From NCBI GenBank assembly GCA_023653115.1, contig JAMNXO010000002.1:186001-250000 (forward strand): a stretch of 64,000 bases of DNA, given 5' to 3'. A program made the translations under genes and the position numbers. The stretch comes from Erythrobacter sp. (GTDB taxonomy: Bacteria > Pseudomonadota > Alphaproteobacteria > Sphingomonadales > Sphingomonadaceae). Every line of letters begins with the position of its first letter. Positions within the stretch are counted from its first letter, which is position 1. Below are positions 32,638 to 42,068 of the stretch, piece by piece. Below the pieces are notes generated by a model. That model made no database searches and was not told the origin of the DNA. It saw nothing but the letters and a program-made list of their open reading frames with translations.

Positions 32638-34446
32638 TCAAAGCGGCGCTGTCTCGCGCTCCAGCCATGCCAGATCATCGCCCGCCAGCTGCGGCGCGAG
32701 CAGGCTGCGCACCTTGGCGTGGTAGGCGTCCACCCACGCGATCTCGTCCGCCGTCAGCAGGCTCTTTTCGATCAGCTTGCGGTCTAGCGGCACAAAGGTG
32801 AGCGTCTCGAACCCGAGATAGCGCCCTTCCGCGCCCGCAATCTGCCGCTCCTCGACCAGCACCAGGTTCTCGATCCGGATGCCGAAAGCGCCCTGCTTGT
32901 AATAGCCCGGCTCGTTGGAAAGGATCATGCCGGCGAACAGCTCCTGCCCCGTCCCGGCCTGCCCGCCGCTCGGCTTGGCAATGCGCTGCGGGCCTTCGTG
33001 CACGCCGAGGAAGCTGCCGACCCCGTGGCCGGTGCCGTGAGCGTAATCGACGCCCGCCTCCCACAGATATTGCCGCGCCAGCACATCAAGCTGGCCGCCC
33101 GCCGTGCCTTGCGGGAACACCGCGCGGTCGATCTGGATGTGGCCCTTCAGGACGCGGGTGTTGCGATCGCGCATTTCCGCCGAAGGCTCGCCCGGGCCAA
33201 CCCACACGGTGCGGGTGATGTCGGTCGTGCCGCCCGGATATTGCCCGCCGGAGTCCACCAGATAGATCGACGAGGGCGGGACCTTGATATTGCTGTCCTC
33301 GTCCACCTTGTAATGCGGCAGCGCGGCGTGGCCGGCGGCGGCAGAGATGGTGTCGAAGCTGAGATCACGCAGGCCGGGGTCTTCCTCGCGGAAGGCTTGC
33401 AGGCGGGCGGCGGCGGCAAGTTCGTCCACCCCGCCCTTGGGCCCTTCGATCTCCAGCCAGCGCAGGAATTTGCTCACCGCCGCGCCATCGCGGGCCTGCG
33501 CATCGCGGTGGCCCTGCTGTTCCACCGGGTTCTTGACCGCCTTGGCAAGGATCGTCGGATCCTGCTTGAAGGTGAAAGTCGCTCCGCCGCTGCGCAGCGC
33601 CTGCGCGATGCCGACCACCGCGAAATCGGGATCGAGCGCGATGGTCTTGCCCTTGAGCTCGCCCGTCAGCGCGCCCTCGAAGGCTGCCCGCTCGCGGATC
33701 GTCACCGCATTGCCCAGGTGGCGGGTGAGTTCCGGCGTCACCTTTTCAGGCGCGATGAACAGCTCGGCGCTGCCGTCCTTATGCGCGATCACATAGGACA
33801 GCGCGACGGGGGTGTGCGCCACGTCGCTGCCCCGGATGTTGAGCAGCCATGCAATCGAATCGAGCGCCGGGATCACCAGGGCGTCATGGCCTTCCTTGGC
33901 GAGCCAATCGGCCACGGCGGCGCGCTTGTCGGCCGAGGAGCGCCCGGCCAGAGCGTCGTCATGGATGATCGCGGCGGCGGGCGAAGGCGCGGGCTGATCG
34001 GCCCACACCGCGTCCAGCGGGTTGCTTTGGGCCGGCACCAGCGTGATGCCCTTGGGGTTCACCTGCTTTTCCAGCGCCTCGACCCAGGCCCAGGTGTGGA
34101 GCCAGGGATCATAGGCGATCTTGGCGCCCGCTTCGCACACGTCGGCGAGCCAGCCCGCAAGGCTGTCAGCTGGCACGCTCTTGTAATCGAACAGGGTGCC
34201 ATCGACCTGCTCGCGCACCTGCACGGTATAGCGCCCGTCGACGAAGATCGCGGCATGGTCGAGCGTGACGGCGGCAAATCCGGCCGAGCCGCCAAAGCCG
34301 GTCAGCCAGCGCAGGCGCTGCGCATAATCGCCGACATATTCGCTCATATGTTCATCGCTGATCGGGATGATGAAGCCGCCCAGCCCGCGGCGCTTCAATT
34401 CCTCGCGCAGGGCGGCAAGGCGGGCTTCATGGGTTTGCATCAGCAT
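32638..34446 (-). CDS. Aminopeptidase P family (Xaa-Pro aminopeptidase)
   Basis: The 602-aa long-form aminopeptidase P has two creatinase N-like domains followed by a pita-bread catalytic domain. The metal ligands are in VDSGGQYPGGTTDITR (two Asp), GTGHGVGSF (His), LSNEPGYY (Glu) and RIENLVLVEE (Glu). It removes N-terminal residues before proline in the cytoplasm; there is no signal peptide. The start at 34444-34446 (MLMQTHEARLA) has AAGGA upstream. Upstream in-frame ATGs add residues without family sequence. Confidence 0.9.
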   Translation of the reverse strand: MLMQTHEARLAALREELKRRGLGGFIIPISDEHMSEYVGDYAQRLRWLTGFGGSAGFAAVTLDHAAIFVDGRYTVQVREQVDGTLFDYKSVPADSLAGWLADVCEAGAKIAYDPWLHTWAWVEALEKQVNPKGITLVPAQSNPLDAVWADQPAPSPAAAIIHDDALAGRSSADKRAAVADWLAKEGHDALVIPALDSIAWLLNIRGSDVAHTPVALSYVIAHKDGSAELFIAPEKVTPELTRHLGNAVTIRERAAFEGALTGELKGKTIALDPDFAVVGIAQALRSGGATFTFKQDPTILAKAVKNPVEQQGHRDAQARDGAAVSKFLRWLEIEGPKGGVDELAAAARLQAFREEDPGLRDLSFDTISAAAGHAALPHYKVDEDSNIKVPPSSIYLVDSGGQYPGGTTDITRTVWVGPGEPSAEMRDRNTRVLKGHIQIDRAVFPQGTAGGQLDVLARQYLWEAGVDYAHGTGHGVGSFLGVHEGPQRIAKPSGGQAGTGQELFAGMILSNEPGYYKQGAFGIRIENLVLVEERQIAGAEGRYLGFETLTFVPLDRKLIEKSLLTADEIAWVDAYHAKVRSLLAPQLAGDDLAWLERETAPL

Positions 34447-34566
34447 TGGCGAGATCCTTGGATAGCGGTGCGGGCTCTTGCCGCGCATTATTGCCCTGTT
34501 ACAACCGCCAACATAGGCCCAAACGCCTCGCCTTTCCACCCAGGCCGATGATGGGACACGCGATCA

Positions 34567-36789
34567 ATGATGCTCCGGATCAGCGCGCTTGCTCTTGCCA
34601 CAGCACTTGCCGCCACCACCTTGGCCCCTGCCGCACTTCAGGCGAAGAACAATGAGGAACCTGCCCGCGTGACCACCCCCGCCAAGCCTGCCCCGACCGA
34701 CATCAAGCCTCCCGTCGCCGCCAAGCGTCCGCACAGCTACACGCACCACGGGATCACCATCGAAGACCCCTATGACTGGCTCTACGACAAGTCCTATCCG
34801 GTGGTGGATGACGAGGAGGTGCTGGCCCATGTGAAGGCCGAGAACGCCTATTTCGAAGCGCATATGGCAGCCCAGGCGCCCTTCACCGAAGCGCTGTTCA
34901 CCGAGATGCGCGCGCGCATCAAGGAAGACGACAGCACGGTGCCGCAGAAGGACGGCGACTACATCTACTGGAGCGAATTCGAGGAAGGCGCGCAGTATCG
35001 CAAGCATTGGCGCAAGCCCGCAGCGGGCGGCCCGGATGAACTGCTGATCGACGAGAACAAGCTGGCCGAGGGCCTCGAATATTTCCGCCTCGGCGCGGCC
35101 TCGATCAGCCAGAACGGGCGCTATCTCGCCTATTCGACCGACACCAATGGTTCGGAACGCTACACCGCGCGGATCAAGGATTTGGCGACCGGTGAGCACC
35201 TGCCCGACGAGCTCACCAATCTGCGCGGCGATCTGGTGTGGGTCGCGAATGATACGGCGCTGGTCTATGGCCCCTCGACCGAGGAATGGCGCACGCTCGA
35301 AGCCAAGCTGCACGTGATCGGCACCCCCGTGGAAAGCGACGTGACGCTCTACAAGGAGGAAGACCAGAGCTTCGGCGTCGGCACCGGACTGACCGCGCAG
35401 GAAGACTGGCTGATCATCGCCACCGGCGACAACGAGACCAGCGAAGTGCGCCTCGTCCCCGCGGCCAACCCCACGGCCACACCGATCCTCGTGAAGGCGC
35501 GGCAGAAGGGCGTGGAATACAGCGTCGATGTGCGCGACGGCGAATTGTGGGTGTGGACCAACGACGATCACATCAACTTCCGCCTCGCCAAGGCGAAGCT
35601 GGAAACCCCGGGCGACTGGCAGACAGTGATCGGCGGGGCGGATGATTTCTATCTGACCGGCTTCGACCTGTTCAAGGACTTCTTCGTCATCGAAGGCCGC
35701 GAGAACGGGCTCGATCAGATCGAACTGCGTTACTACGACGATCCGGGCCGCACGACCCCGATCCGGTTCCCCGAGGCCAGCTACACCGCGGGCCTTTCGA
35801 ACAACCCCGAATATGACATGACCAAGCTGCGCCTGTCGTACCAGAGCATGGTCACGCCGAGCACGGTGTTCGATTATGATGTGAAGACCGGCGGGCTTGA
35901 AACGCTCAAGACGCAGGAAATCCCGAGCGGTTATGATGCCAGCCTCTACGTCACCGAGCGGGTGAGCATCCCCGCGCGCGACGGGACGATGGTGCCGGTC
36001 AGCATCGTGATGCGCAAGGACCGCGCCGAGATCCTCAAACAGGCCGGCATCGAAGGGCCGGGGCCGCTGCATCTCTATGCTTACGGCGCCTATGGCTATG
36101 CGATCCCGCCGGGCTTCTCGACCTCGCGGCTTTCTCTGGTGGACCGCGGGTTCGCCTATGCCATCGCGCATATTCGCGGCGGCGATGATCTCGGGCGGCG
36201 CTGGTATCTGCAAGGCAAGCTGTTCGAACGCACCAACACCTTCAACGATTTCGTCGATGCGGGCCGGGGCCTGATCGCCAAGGGCTACACCGCCGAAGGC
36301 ATGGTCACCGCCAGCGGCGGCTCGGCCGGCGGTGAGCTGATGGGGGCGATCATCAATCAGGATCCGGGGCAATATGGCGCGATTGTCGCCCATGTGCCCT
36401 TCGTCGATGTGCTCGGCACGATGCTCAACGAAAAGCTGCCGCTGACACCCGGCGAATGGCAGGAATGGGGCAATCCGATCACCGACAAGGCGGCGTTTGC
36501 CTATATCCTGTCCTATTCGCCCTATGATCAGGTGGTGGCCAAGGATTACCCGCCGATGCTGGTAACCGCCGGCCTCAACGATCCGCGCGTGACCTATTGG
36601 GAGCCGGCCAAGTGGGTCGCCAAGCTGCGCGAAGTGAAGACCGACGACAACCTGCTGCTGATGAAGACCAACATGGGCGCAGGCCACGGCGGGCAATCGG
36701 GCCGCTGGAACAGCCTCAAGGAAACCGCGGAGGAGTTTGCCTTCATCCTGTGGCAGATGGGGATGGCGCCGAAACCGGAGGCGAAGTGA
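34567..36789 (+). CDS. Prolyl oligopeptidase family S9 peptidase (oligopeptidase B-like), secreted
   Basis: The 740-aa protein has a signal peptide (about 1-26, LAPAALQAK), an N-terminal seven-bladed propeller and a C-terminal alpha/beta-hydrolase domain. The nucleophile is in TASGGSAGGEL (GGSAGG), the Asp in TAGLNDPRV and the His in GAGHGGQSG. Features such as YDWLYD and AYGAYG fit oligopeptidase B/PtrB. It should cleave short peptides in the periplasm. Two ATGs (34567 and 34570) open the frame. Its TGA overlaps the next gene's GTG start as GTGA, showing coupling. Confidence 0.9.
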   Translation: MMLRISALALATALAATTLAPAALQAKNNEEPARVTTPAKPAPTDIKPPVAAKRPHSYTHHGITIEDPYDWLYDKSYPVVDDEEVLAHVKAENAYFEAHMAAQAPFTEALFTEMRARIKEDDSTVPQKDGDYIYWSEFEEGAQYRKHWRKPAAGGPDELLIDENKLAEGLEYFRLGAASISQNGRYLAYSTDTNGSERYTARIKDLATGEHLPDELTNLRGDLVWVANDTALVYGPSTEEWRTLEAKLHVIGTPVESDVTLYKEEDQSFGVGTGLTAQEDWLIIATGDNETSEVRLVPAANPTATPILVKARQKGVEYSVDVRDGELWVWTNDDHINFRLAKAKLETPGDWQTVIGGADDFYLTGFDLFKDFFVIEGRENGLDQIELRYYDDPGRTTPIRFPEASYTAGLSNNPEYDMTKLRLSYQSMVTPSTVFDYDVKTGGLETLKTQEIPSGYDASLYVTERVSIPARDGTMVPVSIVMRKDRAEILKQAGIEGPGPLHLYAYGAYGYAIPPGFSTSRLSLVDRGFAYAIAHIRGGDDLGRRWYLQGKLFERTNTFNDFVDAGRGLIAKGYTAEGMVTASGGSAGGELMGAIINQDPGQYGAIVAHVPFVDVLGTMLNEKLPLTPGEWQEWGNPITDKAAFAYILSYSPYDQVVAKDYPPMLVTAGLNDPRVTYWEPAKWVAKLREVKTDDNLLLMKTNMGAGHGGQSGRWNSLKETAEEFAFILWQMGMAPKPEAK

Positions 36790-37184
36790 GCGAGCCGAAC
36801 CGCTTCACCCGCACCTACATTGCCGCGCCCGAGCACATCGACGAGCTCGGCCACGTCAACAACACCGTGTGGGTGCAGTGGATTCAGGACATGGCCACCG
36901 CCCACTGGGACGCGGTCGCGCGGGCAGAGGATCGCGCGGCGTTCTTCTGGGTCGTGGTGCGGCACGAGATCGACTATCGCGGCAATGTCTCCGAGGGCGA
37001 GAGCGTGCAGGCCGAGACATGGATCGAAGGCCCCGCCCAGGGCGCAAAATCGCTCCGCCGGGTGGAGTTTACCGATGCTACCGGCAAGCGCCTCGTCAGC
37101 GCGGCGACCACATGGGCGATGCTGGATCGCGCCACCGGACGGCTGGCGCGCGTGCGGCCCGAAATTCTGGAGCCGTTCTTGTAA
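36786..37184 (+). CDS. Hot-dog acyl-CoA thioesterase (4HBT family)
   Basis: The 132-aa hot-dog protein begins with a GTG at 36786 that overlaps the upstream peptidase stop. The family pattern is visible: HIDELGHVNNTVWVQWIQD with the catalytic-loop Asp/His region replaced by ELGHVNN of YbgC/FadM type, then VVVRHEIDYRG. It should hydrolyse acyl-CoA thioesters, substrate unknown. Coupling to a peptidase gene is probably incidental. Confidence 0.82.
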   Translation: MSEPNRFTRTYIAAPEHIDELGHVNNTVWVQWIQDMATAHWDAVARAEDRAAFFWVVVRHEIDYRGNVSEGESVQAETWIEGPAQGAKSLRRVEFTDATGKRLVSAATTWAMLDRATGRLARVRPEILEPFL

Positions 37185-37229
37185 GGGTTCGGACCACCCG
37201 CCCCGCGCGCGAGCGCGACCGCCAGCAAA

Positions 37230-38975
37230 CTAAGCTGCCTTGCTCTCGCGCCGCCGTCCGCGCCCGACAGGCGGTTCGCTGAACACCGTCAGGCGTTCAT
37301 ACGCGAGCCGGTTGCGCCCGCTTGCCTTGGCTTCATACATCAGCGCATCGGCGCGCGCGTAGAACTCGGCGAATTGCATCGCGTGGCGGCTGGCGTGCGA
37401 CATCGCGATCACCCCCATGCTGGCGGTCACCGGCAGCTCCAGCCCCGGCACATCCTGCGCGATCCGGATCGGGATCGCCTGCCGCAAGGCTTCTGCGCGT
37501 TCGAGCGAGTGCTCGCCGCGCAGCAACACCACGAATTCCTCGCCGCCCAATCGCACCGCGATGGAATCGCGGTCACCGACCGCGCGGATCGCATTGGCGC
37601 AGGCGATCAGCGCGGCATCGCCGATCTGGTGGCCGTGGAGATCGTTGATGGCCTTGAACCGGTCGAGATCGACCAGCGCGAAGGTATCGAAGCCCTGCAC
37701 CAGCAGCTCGTCAAACCGCGCCTCGATCGCGCGGCGGTTCATCAGCCCGGTGAGCGAATCGCGGGTGGAGATCTGCTCCAGCATCCGCGCCTCGGTCAGC
37801 GCGGCATCGCGCTCGTTGCGGATGGCGAGGAAACGGTCGGCAATCGCGAGGCTGATCAGCACCACTTCGATCCCGGTCGCCACGAACATCATCAGATCGA
37901 GGCTCGCCGGACCGGCATAGAGCCCGACCCCGCGCCCCAGCCGCTCGATCGAGGTGAGAATCAGCGGGAACCACGCCGCCGCCACGAATTTGGCCGAGCG
38001 GCTGCCGCGCAGGATCGCGTGCACCAGCGCAACGCTGACAATGATCGCAGCCGGCGTGATGGTAAGGAAATAGCCGGTGTCGTCAAACGCCTGGGTGGCG
38101 TGGAACTGGAAGGCGAAGAACCCCGGCACCACAATGGTCCAGCAGCCCGCCCAGAAGGTGAACCGCCGCATCGCGCGCGACAACGCGCCGCGTTCAAGAA
38201 ACTCGCTCAGGAACAATAGCGCCGATCCGCATCCGATCGCCCAGCACAAGGGCGCCATGATCGCCAGAAACGCCACCGGCAGGCTCGCGATTACCGCGAT
38301 CACGCCGCCGGCAAACAGCACATAGCCCATCATCGCGACCACCATCACCGCGTGGAACACCACGAAGCGTTCCCGCAGGACGAGGTAGAAACTGACATCG
38401 AACAACAGCGGCAGCACCAGCATCCCCAGCACCAGCGCCAGCAGCATCATCTCCTCGAGCGAGCGTGAGGCATCCTCGGGATAGACCGCCAACCCCGCTT
38501 CTGTCAGCAGCGGGATCGAATGGGGGCGCTCGATCCGCACCAGCACGGCTTCGGTCGAAGGGGTGATCGCGGGCAGCGGCAGGCGAAACACCGGGCCGGC
38601 AGCAAAGGCGCGCCCGTCGCTTTCCGAGAAACTCAGCCCGCGCAGGGCGCCGTCCGTATCGAGCGCATAGATGGTGATCGTCTGGTGCCGCGCGGTGCGG
38701 GTGAAGAAGTGCTTCGGCACGGCCCCTTCGTGCCAGTTGCCGGCATCGAACCGCAGCCAGGCAACCGGCGCATCGGCTTTCCAGCCGGCCCCGGTGCAGT
38801 TCCAGGCGCGCGGTGCGATCATGGCTTCGACCGTGCGATCCACATCCGAGCTCGCATGGCAGCGCGAGGTGACAACCGCGCCCTCCCGATGCTCGGCGGA
38901 AGCAGGCGCAGACAGCCCCAGCGCCATCAGCGCAGCAACGATCCAGAGCCAGAGTGAGAGCCGCAAGCGAGCCAT
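37230..38975 (-). CDS. Membrane-anchored diguanylate cyclase (7TMR-DISM plus GGDEF)
   Basis: The 581-aa protein has a signal sequence (1-27), a periplasmic 7TMR-DISM extracellular-type domain (about 30-165), seven hydrophobic segments (about 176-385), a short coiled linker and a GGDEF domain (about 400-560). The active-site sequence is GGEEF at 477-481, an active variant; the RxxD inhibitory site is absent from the expected position just upstream (RDSI at 469-472). It should make cyclic di-GMP in response to a periplasmic signal, probably carbohydrate-like. It is convergent with the thioesterase gene and divergent from pstS. Confidence 0.9.
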   Translation of the reverse strand: MARLRLSLWLWIVAALMALGLSAPASAEHREGAVVTSRCHASSDVDRTVEAMIAPRAWNCTGAGWKADAPVAWLRFDAGNWHEGAVPKHFFTRTARHQTITIYALDTDGALRGLSFSESDGRAFAAGPVFRLPLPAITPSTEAVLVRIERPHSIPLLTEAGLAVYPEDASRSLEEMMLLALVLGMLVLPLLFDVSFYLVLRERFVVFHAVMVVAMMGYVLFAGGVIAVIASLPVAFLAIMAPLCWAIGCGSALLFLSEFLERGALSRAMRRFTFWAGCWTIVVPGFFAFQFHATQAFDDTGYFLTITPAAIIVSVALVHAILRGSRSAKFVAAAWFPLILTSIERLGRGVGLYAGPASLDLMMFVATGIEVVLISLAIADRFLAIRNERDAALTEARMLEQISTRDSLTGLMNRRAIEARFDELLVQGFDTFALVDLDRFKAINDLHGHQIGDAALIACANAIRAVGDRDSIAVRLGGEEFVVLLRGEHSLERAEALRQAIPIRIAQDVPGLELPVTASMGVIAMSHASRHAMQFAEFYARADALMYEAKASGRNRLAYERLTVFSEPPVGRGRRRESKAA

Positions 38976-39125
38976 GACAAGGGCGTTACCACCAAAGCCC
39001 TTACTTTGCTGTTAAGCCAACCATCTCCATTTCGGAGGAATTATTGCAATATCTCGTTGGGTTGCGGCAAGCGCAACAATCCCGGGCGCGTGCCGCTGGC
39101 GGCCCCGCTGTCGCAAGCGGCGCAT

Positions 39126-39143
39126 CTGTCTTGCTGTTGTCAC
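39126..39143 (+). promoter_or_regulatory. Pho box upstream of pstS
   Basis: CTGTCTT (39126-39132), four bases, TTGTCAC (39137-39143): one and two mismatches to the PhoB half-site CTGTCAT, with the standard 11-bp repeat period. It ends 49 nt before the pstS ATG. PhoB activation under phosphate limitation is the expected control. Confidence 0.6.
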
Positions 39144-39192
39144 GCGCGGCAATTAGCGCGCCTGATCGGACGCAATATTTTCAGGACCCGCC

Positions 39193-40266
39193 ATGCCCAT
39201 CTCCCTGTCTGCGATCTCCCGTTCCGGCACCCGCACTGGCACTGTGCTGGCGCTTGCCGCGCTCGCCCTGACAGCCTGTGATGCGGGCGGCGGCGGGTCG
39301 CGCAGCTCGGTCCATGCGGTGGGCTCCTCGACGGTCTATCCCTTTGCCAAGCTGGTGGCGGAAAGCTTTGCCCGGTCGAACACCGATATGCGCTCGCCGC
39401 TGATCGAATCCACCGGCACCGGCAATGGCATCCAGCTGTTCTGCAAGGGTCTTGGCAGCAATACGCCGGATATGGTCAACGCCTCGCGGCGGATGAAGGA
39501 ATCCGAATTCGCAGGCTGCAAGGCCAACAAGGTCGACGAGATCATCGAGCTGCAGGTCGGGCTGGACGGCATCGCCTTTGCCTCGGCCTCAGGCGGGATC
39601 ATGCTCAACCTGTCGCCCGAAACGGTCTACAAGGCGCTTGCGGCCAACCCCTATGGCAAGCCGCAGACCGCCAAGACCTGGAAGGATGTCGATCCGGCGC
39701 TGCCGGCCGAGCCGATCCTCGTCTACGGCCCGCCCAGCACCTCGGGCACACGCGATGCGCTGAAGGAGCTGGTGCTCGAAGTCGGCTGCGGTGCGGACCC
39801 GGCGATGAAGGCGCTCAAGGAAAGTGACGAGAACCGCTACGCCCAGGTCTGCACCGAGGTGCGCGATGACGGCGCCTATATCGATCAGGGTGAGCAGGAC
39901 AATCTCATCGTCCAGAAGATCGAGGGCAATCCGCGCGCGGTCGGCATCTTCGGCTTCTCCTATCTCGAGGAAAACGCCGACAAGGTGCAGGGCCTGCCGA
40001 TGAACGGCGTCGATCCCACCTACGACAACATCGCCAGCTTCGCCTATCCCGGCGCGCGTCCGCTGTATGTTTATGTAAAGAAAGAACATATGCGCGCGAT
40101 CCCGGGGCTGGGGGCGTTCCTTGCCGAGTGGGTCAAGAGCTGGGGCAAGGATGGCCCGCTCGCCCGCGTCGGGATGGTGGCGATGCCGCAAGAGGCGATG
40201 GACGCCAACGCCCGCAAGGTGCGCGAAGGTATCGTCCTCACAGCGGCGGACCTCGCCGCCAAGTAA
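39193..40266 (+). CDS. pstS: Phosphate ABC transporter substrate-binding lipoprotein (PstS family)
   Basis: The 357-aa protein has a lipoprotein signal (LALTACDAG, Cys at about residue 29) and the PstS layout with the phosphate-binding loops GSSTVYPFAKLV and ESTGTGNGIQLFC, and SGTRDALKELV later. It binds phosphate in the periplasm. No pstC, pstA or pstB gene lies beside it, so either these are elsewhere or this is a stand-alone binding protein or sensor. A Pho box lies upstream. Confidence 0.85.
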   Translation: MPISLSAISRSGTRTGTVLALAALALTACDAGGGGSRSSVHAVGSSTVYPFAKLVAESFARSNTDMRSPLIESTGTGNGIQLFCKGLGSNTPDMVNASRRMKESEFAGCKANKVDEIIELQVGLDGIAFASASGGIMLNLSPETVYKALAANPYGKPQTAKTWKDVDPALPAEPILVYGPPSTSGTRDALKELVLEVGCGADPAMKALKESDENRYAQVCTEVRDDGAYIDQGEQDNLIVQKIEGNPRAVGIFGFSYLEENADKVQGLPMNGVDPTYDNIASFAYPGARPLYVYVKKEHMRAIPGLGAFLAEWVKSWGKDGPLARVGMVAMPQEAMDANARKVREGIVLTAADLAAK

Positions 40267-40280
40267 GCGGTCCTTGTCGT

Positions 40281-40307
40281 CCTATCGCTGCGCTGCTTGA
40301 GGACGGT
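40281..40307 (-). repeat. Short dispersed repeat (CCTCAAGTAGCG type), copy 2, inverted
   Basis: The reverse complement shares about 23 of 27 bases with the copy at 24436-24462, including ACCGTCCTCAAG. It lies 14 nt after the pstS stop, in the gap before the DUF2157 gene. Confidence 0.55.
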
Positions 40308-40350
40308 GAGACGATTGCAGCGGGCGCGATGAAGGGCTAGCCTTGCCTCT

Positions 40351-41502
40351 ATGAGCGCCCGCAAGATCGCCACATGGCACGAAGCCGGCCTGATCGACGC
40401 GGCGACGCGTGATCGGCTGCTGGCTTACGAAACGCAGCACGCCCGCCCGCTGGCGCTGTGGGCGGTGTTCGGCATCGGCGCACTGGCGATCGGGCTGGGG
40501 CTGGTGTCGGTCATCGCCGCGAACTGGGAGGAGATCCCCGGCCTGCTGCGGCTCGGCGTCCACCTTGCGCTGATCGCAGGCGCGCTCGCCGCGCTGTTCC
40601 TGCGCGAAGACCGGCTGGCCGAGACATCGCCCTGGGCGGTCGAGGCGCTGGTGTTTGTCACCGCTGCCTTGGGCCTCACCTTCTTTGGCCATCTGGGGCA
40701 GGTTTATCAGACCTCATCGCCGCTGTGGCAGCCGCTGGCTGTGTGGCTGGCGCTGTTTGCGCAGCAGCTGCTGCTGTCGGGGCGCAGCTGGCCCAGTGCG
40801 CTGGCGCTGCTGGGCGGAGCGGTGTGGTGCGCGTGGGACTATGCGTCGGCCCATACCGGGTTTCGCACATCGCCCGCGCCGGCCACCGGGTGGTTGCTTT
40901 GGCTGGGTGTGGTGACGGCCCTGCCGGTGGCCTTTGCGCCCTTGGCCGCAGCGATGCGGGCGCGCAGCCAGCGTCCCGATTTCTGGCGGCGGCTCGAACA
41001 GCTGGCGCTGGCCTACGCGGTGGCGGCGGCATCTTTTGCCTGCGCGCTCGCCAGTGCGGACGGCTTCGGCCATTCCGGACCGGGGGAACATTGGGCGCGG
41101 ATGCTGGCCAGCGGCGCAGTGGCGCTGCTTGCCGGACTGGGCGTCATGGCGGCCCGGCCCGGCACATCGGGACGGATGGCGGGCGCGATTATCGCAGGCG
41201 CTGGTGCGGCGGTGCCGCTGGCCTATCTCGTCAATGACGCGGTGGTCGTTGCCGCGGCGTTGTTCATGGCGCTGTGGATCGGGATCGCCGCCGCCGCGCT
41301 TGCAGCCCATTGGCGCGGGGTGTTCCAGATGAGCGTCGGCGTGATTGCGCTGCGCCTCATCATCCTCAGTTTCGAGCTGGCGAGCGATCTGCTGCTGTCG
41401 GGCTTCGGCCTGATCCTTTCGGGATTGATGATCCTTGGTGTGGCATGGCTTGCAGTGCGGGTGTCGAAACGCTTCGCCCCGGCCGAGGAGCGCGCAGCAT
41501 GA
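40351..41502 (+). CDS. DUF2157 domain-containing polytopic membrane protein
   Basis: The 383-aa protein has a short cytoplasmic N-terminus (KIATWHEAGLIDAATRDRLLAYE, the DUF2157 start) and about ten hydrophobic segments. A conserved GHLGQVYQTSSPLW loop lies between segments three and four. DUF2157 proteins are uncharacterised. Its stop overlaps the next gene's ATG (ATGA at 41499-41502), and the next product is of the GDYXXLXY family; the two families commonly occur together and probably form one complex. Confidence 0.82.
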   Translation: MSARKIATWHEAGLIDAATRDRLLAYETQHARPLALWAVFGIGALAIGLGLVSVIAANWEEIPGLLRLGVHLALIAGALAALFLREDRLAETSPWAVEALVFVTAALGLTFFGHLGQVYQTSSPLWQPLAVWLALFAQQLLLSGRSWPSALALLGGAVWCAWDYASAHTGFRTSPAPATGWLLWLGVVTALPVAFAPLAAAMRARSQRPDFWRRLEQLALAYAVAAASFACALASADGFGHSGPGEHWARMLASGAVALLAGLGVMAARPGTSGRMAGAIIAGAGAAVPLAYLVNDAVVVAAALFMALWIGIAAAALAAHWRGVFQMSVGVIALRLIILSFELASDLLLSGFGLILSGLMILGVAWLAVRVSKRFAPAEERAA

Positions 41503-42068
41503 ACCGCCTTGTGCGCCTTGCCGCCTTGGCACTGCCGCTGGCCGGGCTTGCCGGCCTGTGGTTTCTGAGCGACCGCACCTTCCAGCAGGGCACCGAATGG
41601 GAGGTGCCGATCGACGGCTTTGACCCGCGCGATTTCCTGCGCGGCCATTACGTCGAGTTCACCTATGACTGGCCCGGCATCGAGGAATTCCGCGATGTCC
41701 CGCCGCATATGCTGTGCCTTGAAGGCACCGCGCCGCAGCTGACGCGGGTGACCGCCTTTGCCGATGCCGCCGCTGCAGCGCCTTGCGCCCATCCGGTGCG
41801 CGCCGATGCGAGCGGGGTCTATGGCTGGGAAGGGCTCGCGCGCGGGCGGCTCTATCTCGATCAGGACCGCGCGATGGCGATGCAGCAGGAATTGCGCGAT
41901 GCCGATCAGCGCGGGATCGTGACGATCCGCCAGCGCGAGGACGGCAGCTTCGCGGCCATAGCGATCCGGTTCCGCCCGCTTACCGCCGATGAACGCGCGA
42001 TCCGCGATGCGCCGAACGTCGAGGCGCTGATGCCGCCGCCGCCGCCAATCATGGCGCCTGTAAACTAG
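41499..42068 (+). CDS. GDYXXLXY domain-containing membrane-anchored protein
   Basis: The 189-aa product has one N-terminal hydrophobic segment (about 6-24) and then a small beta domain. The motif for which the family is named appears as RGHYVEFTY, where the usual GDY is GHY. Preceding it is PIDGFDPRDFL, typical of the family. The C-terminus is proline-rich (MPPPPPIMAPVN). It is translationally coupled to the DUF2157 gene. The function is unknown. The stop overlaps the convergent ATP-grasp gene's stop. Confidence 0.8.
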   Translation: MNRLVRLAALALPLAGLAGLWFLSDRTFQQGTEWEVPIDGFDPRDFLRGHYVEFTYDWPGIEEFRDVPPHMLCLEGTAPQLTRVTAFADAAAAAPCAHPVRADASGVYGWEGLARGRLYLDQDRAMAMQQELRDADQRGIVTIRQREDGSFAAIAIRFRPLTADERAIRDAPNVEALMPPPPPIMAPVN

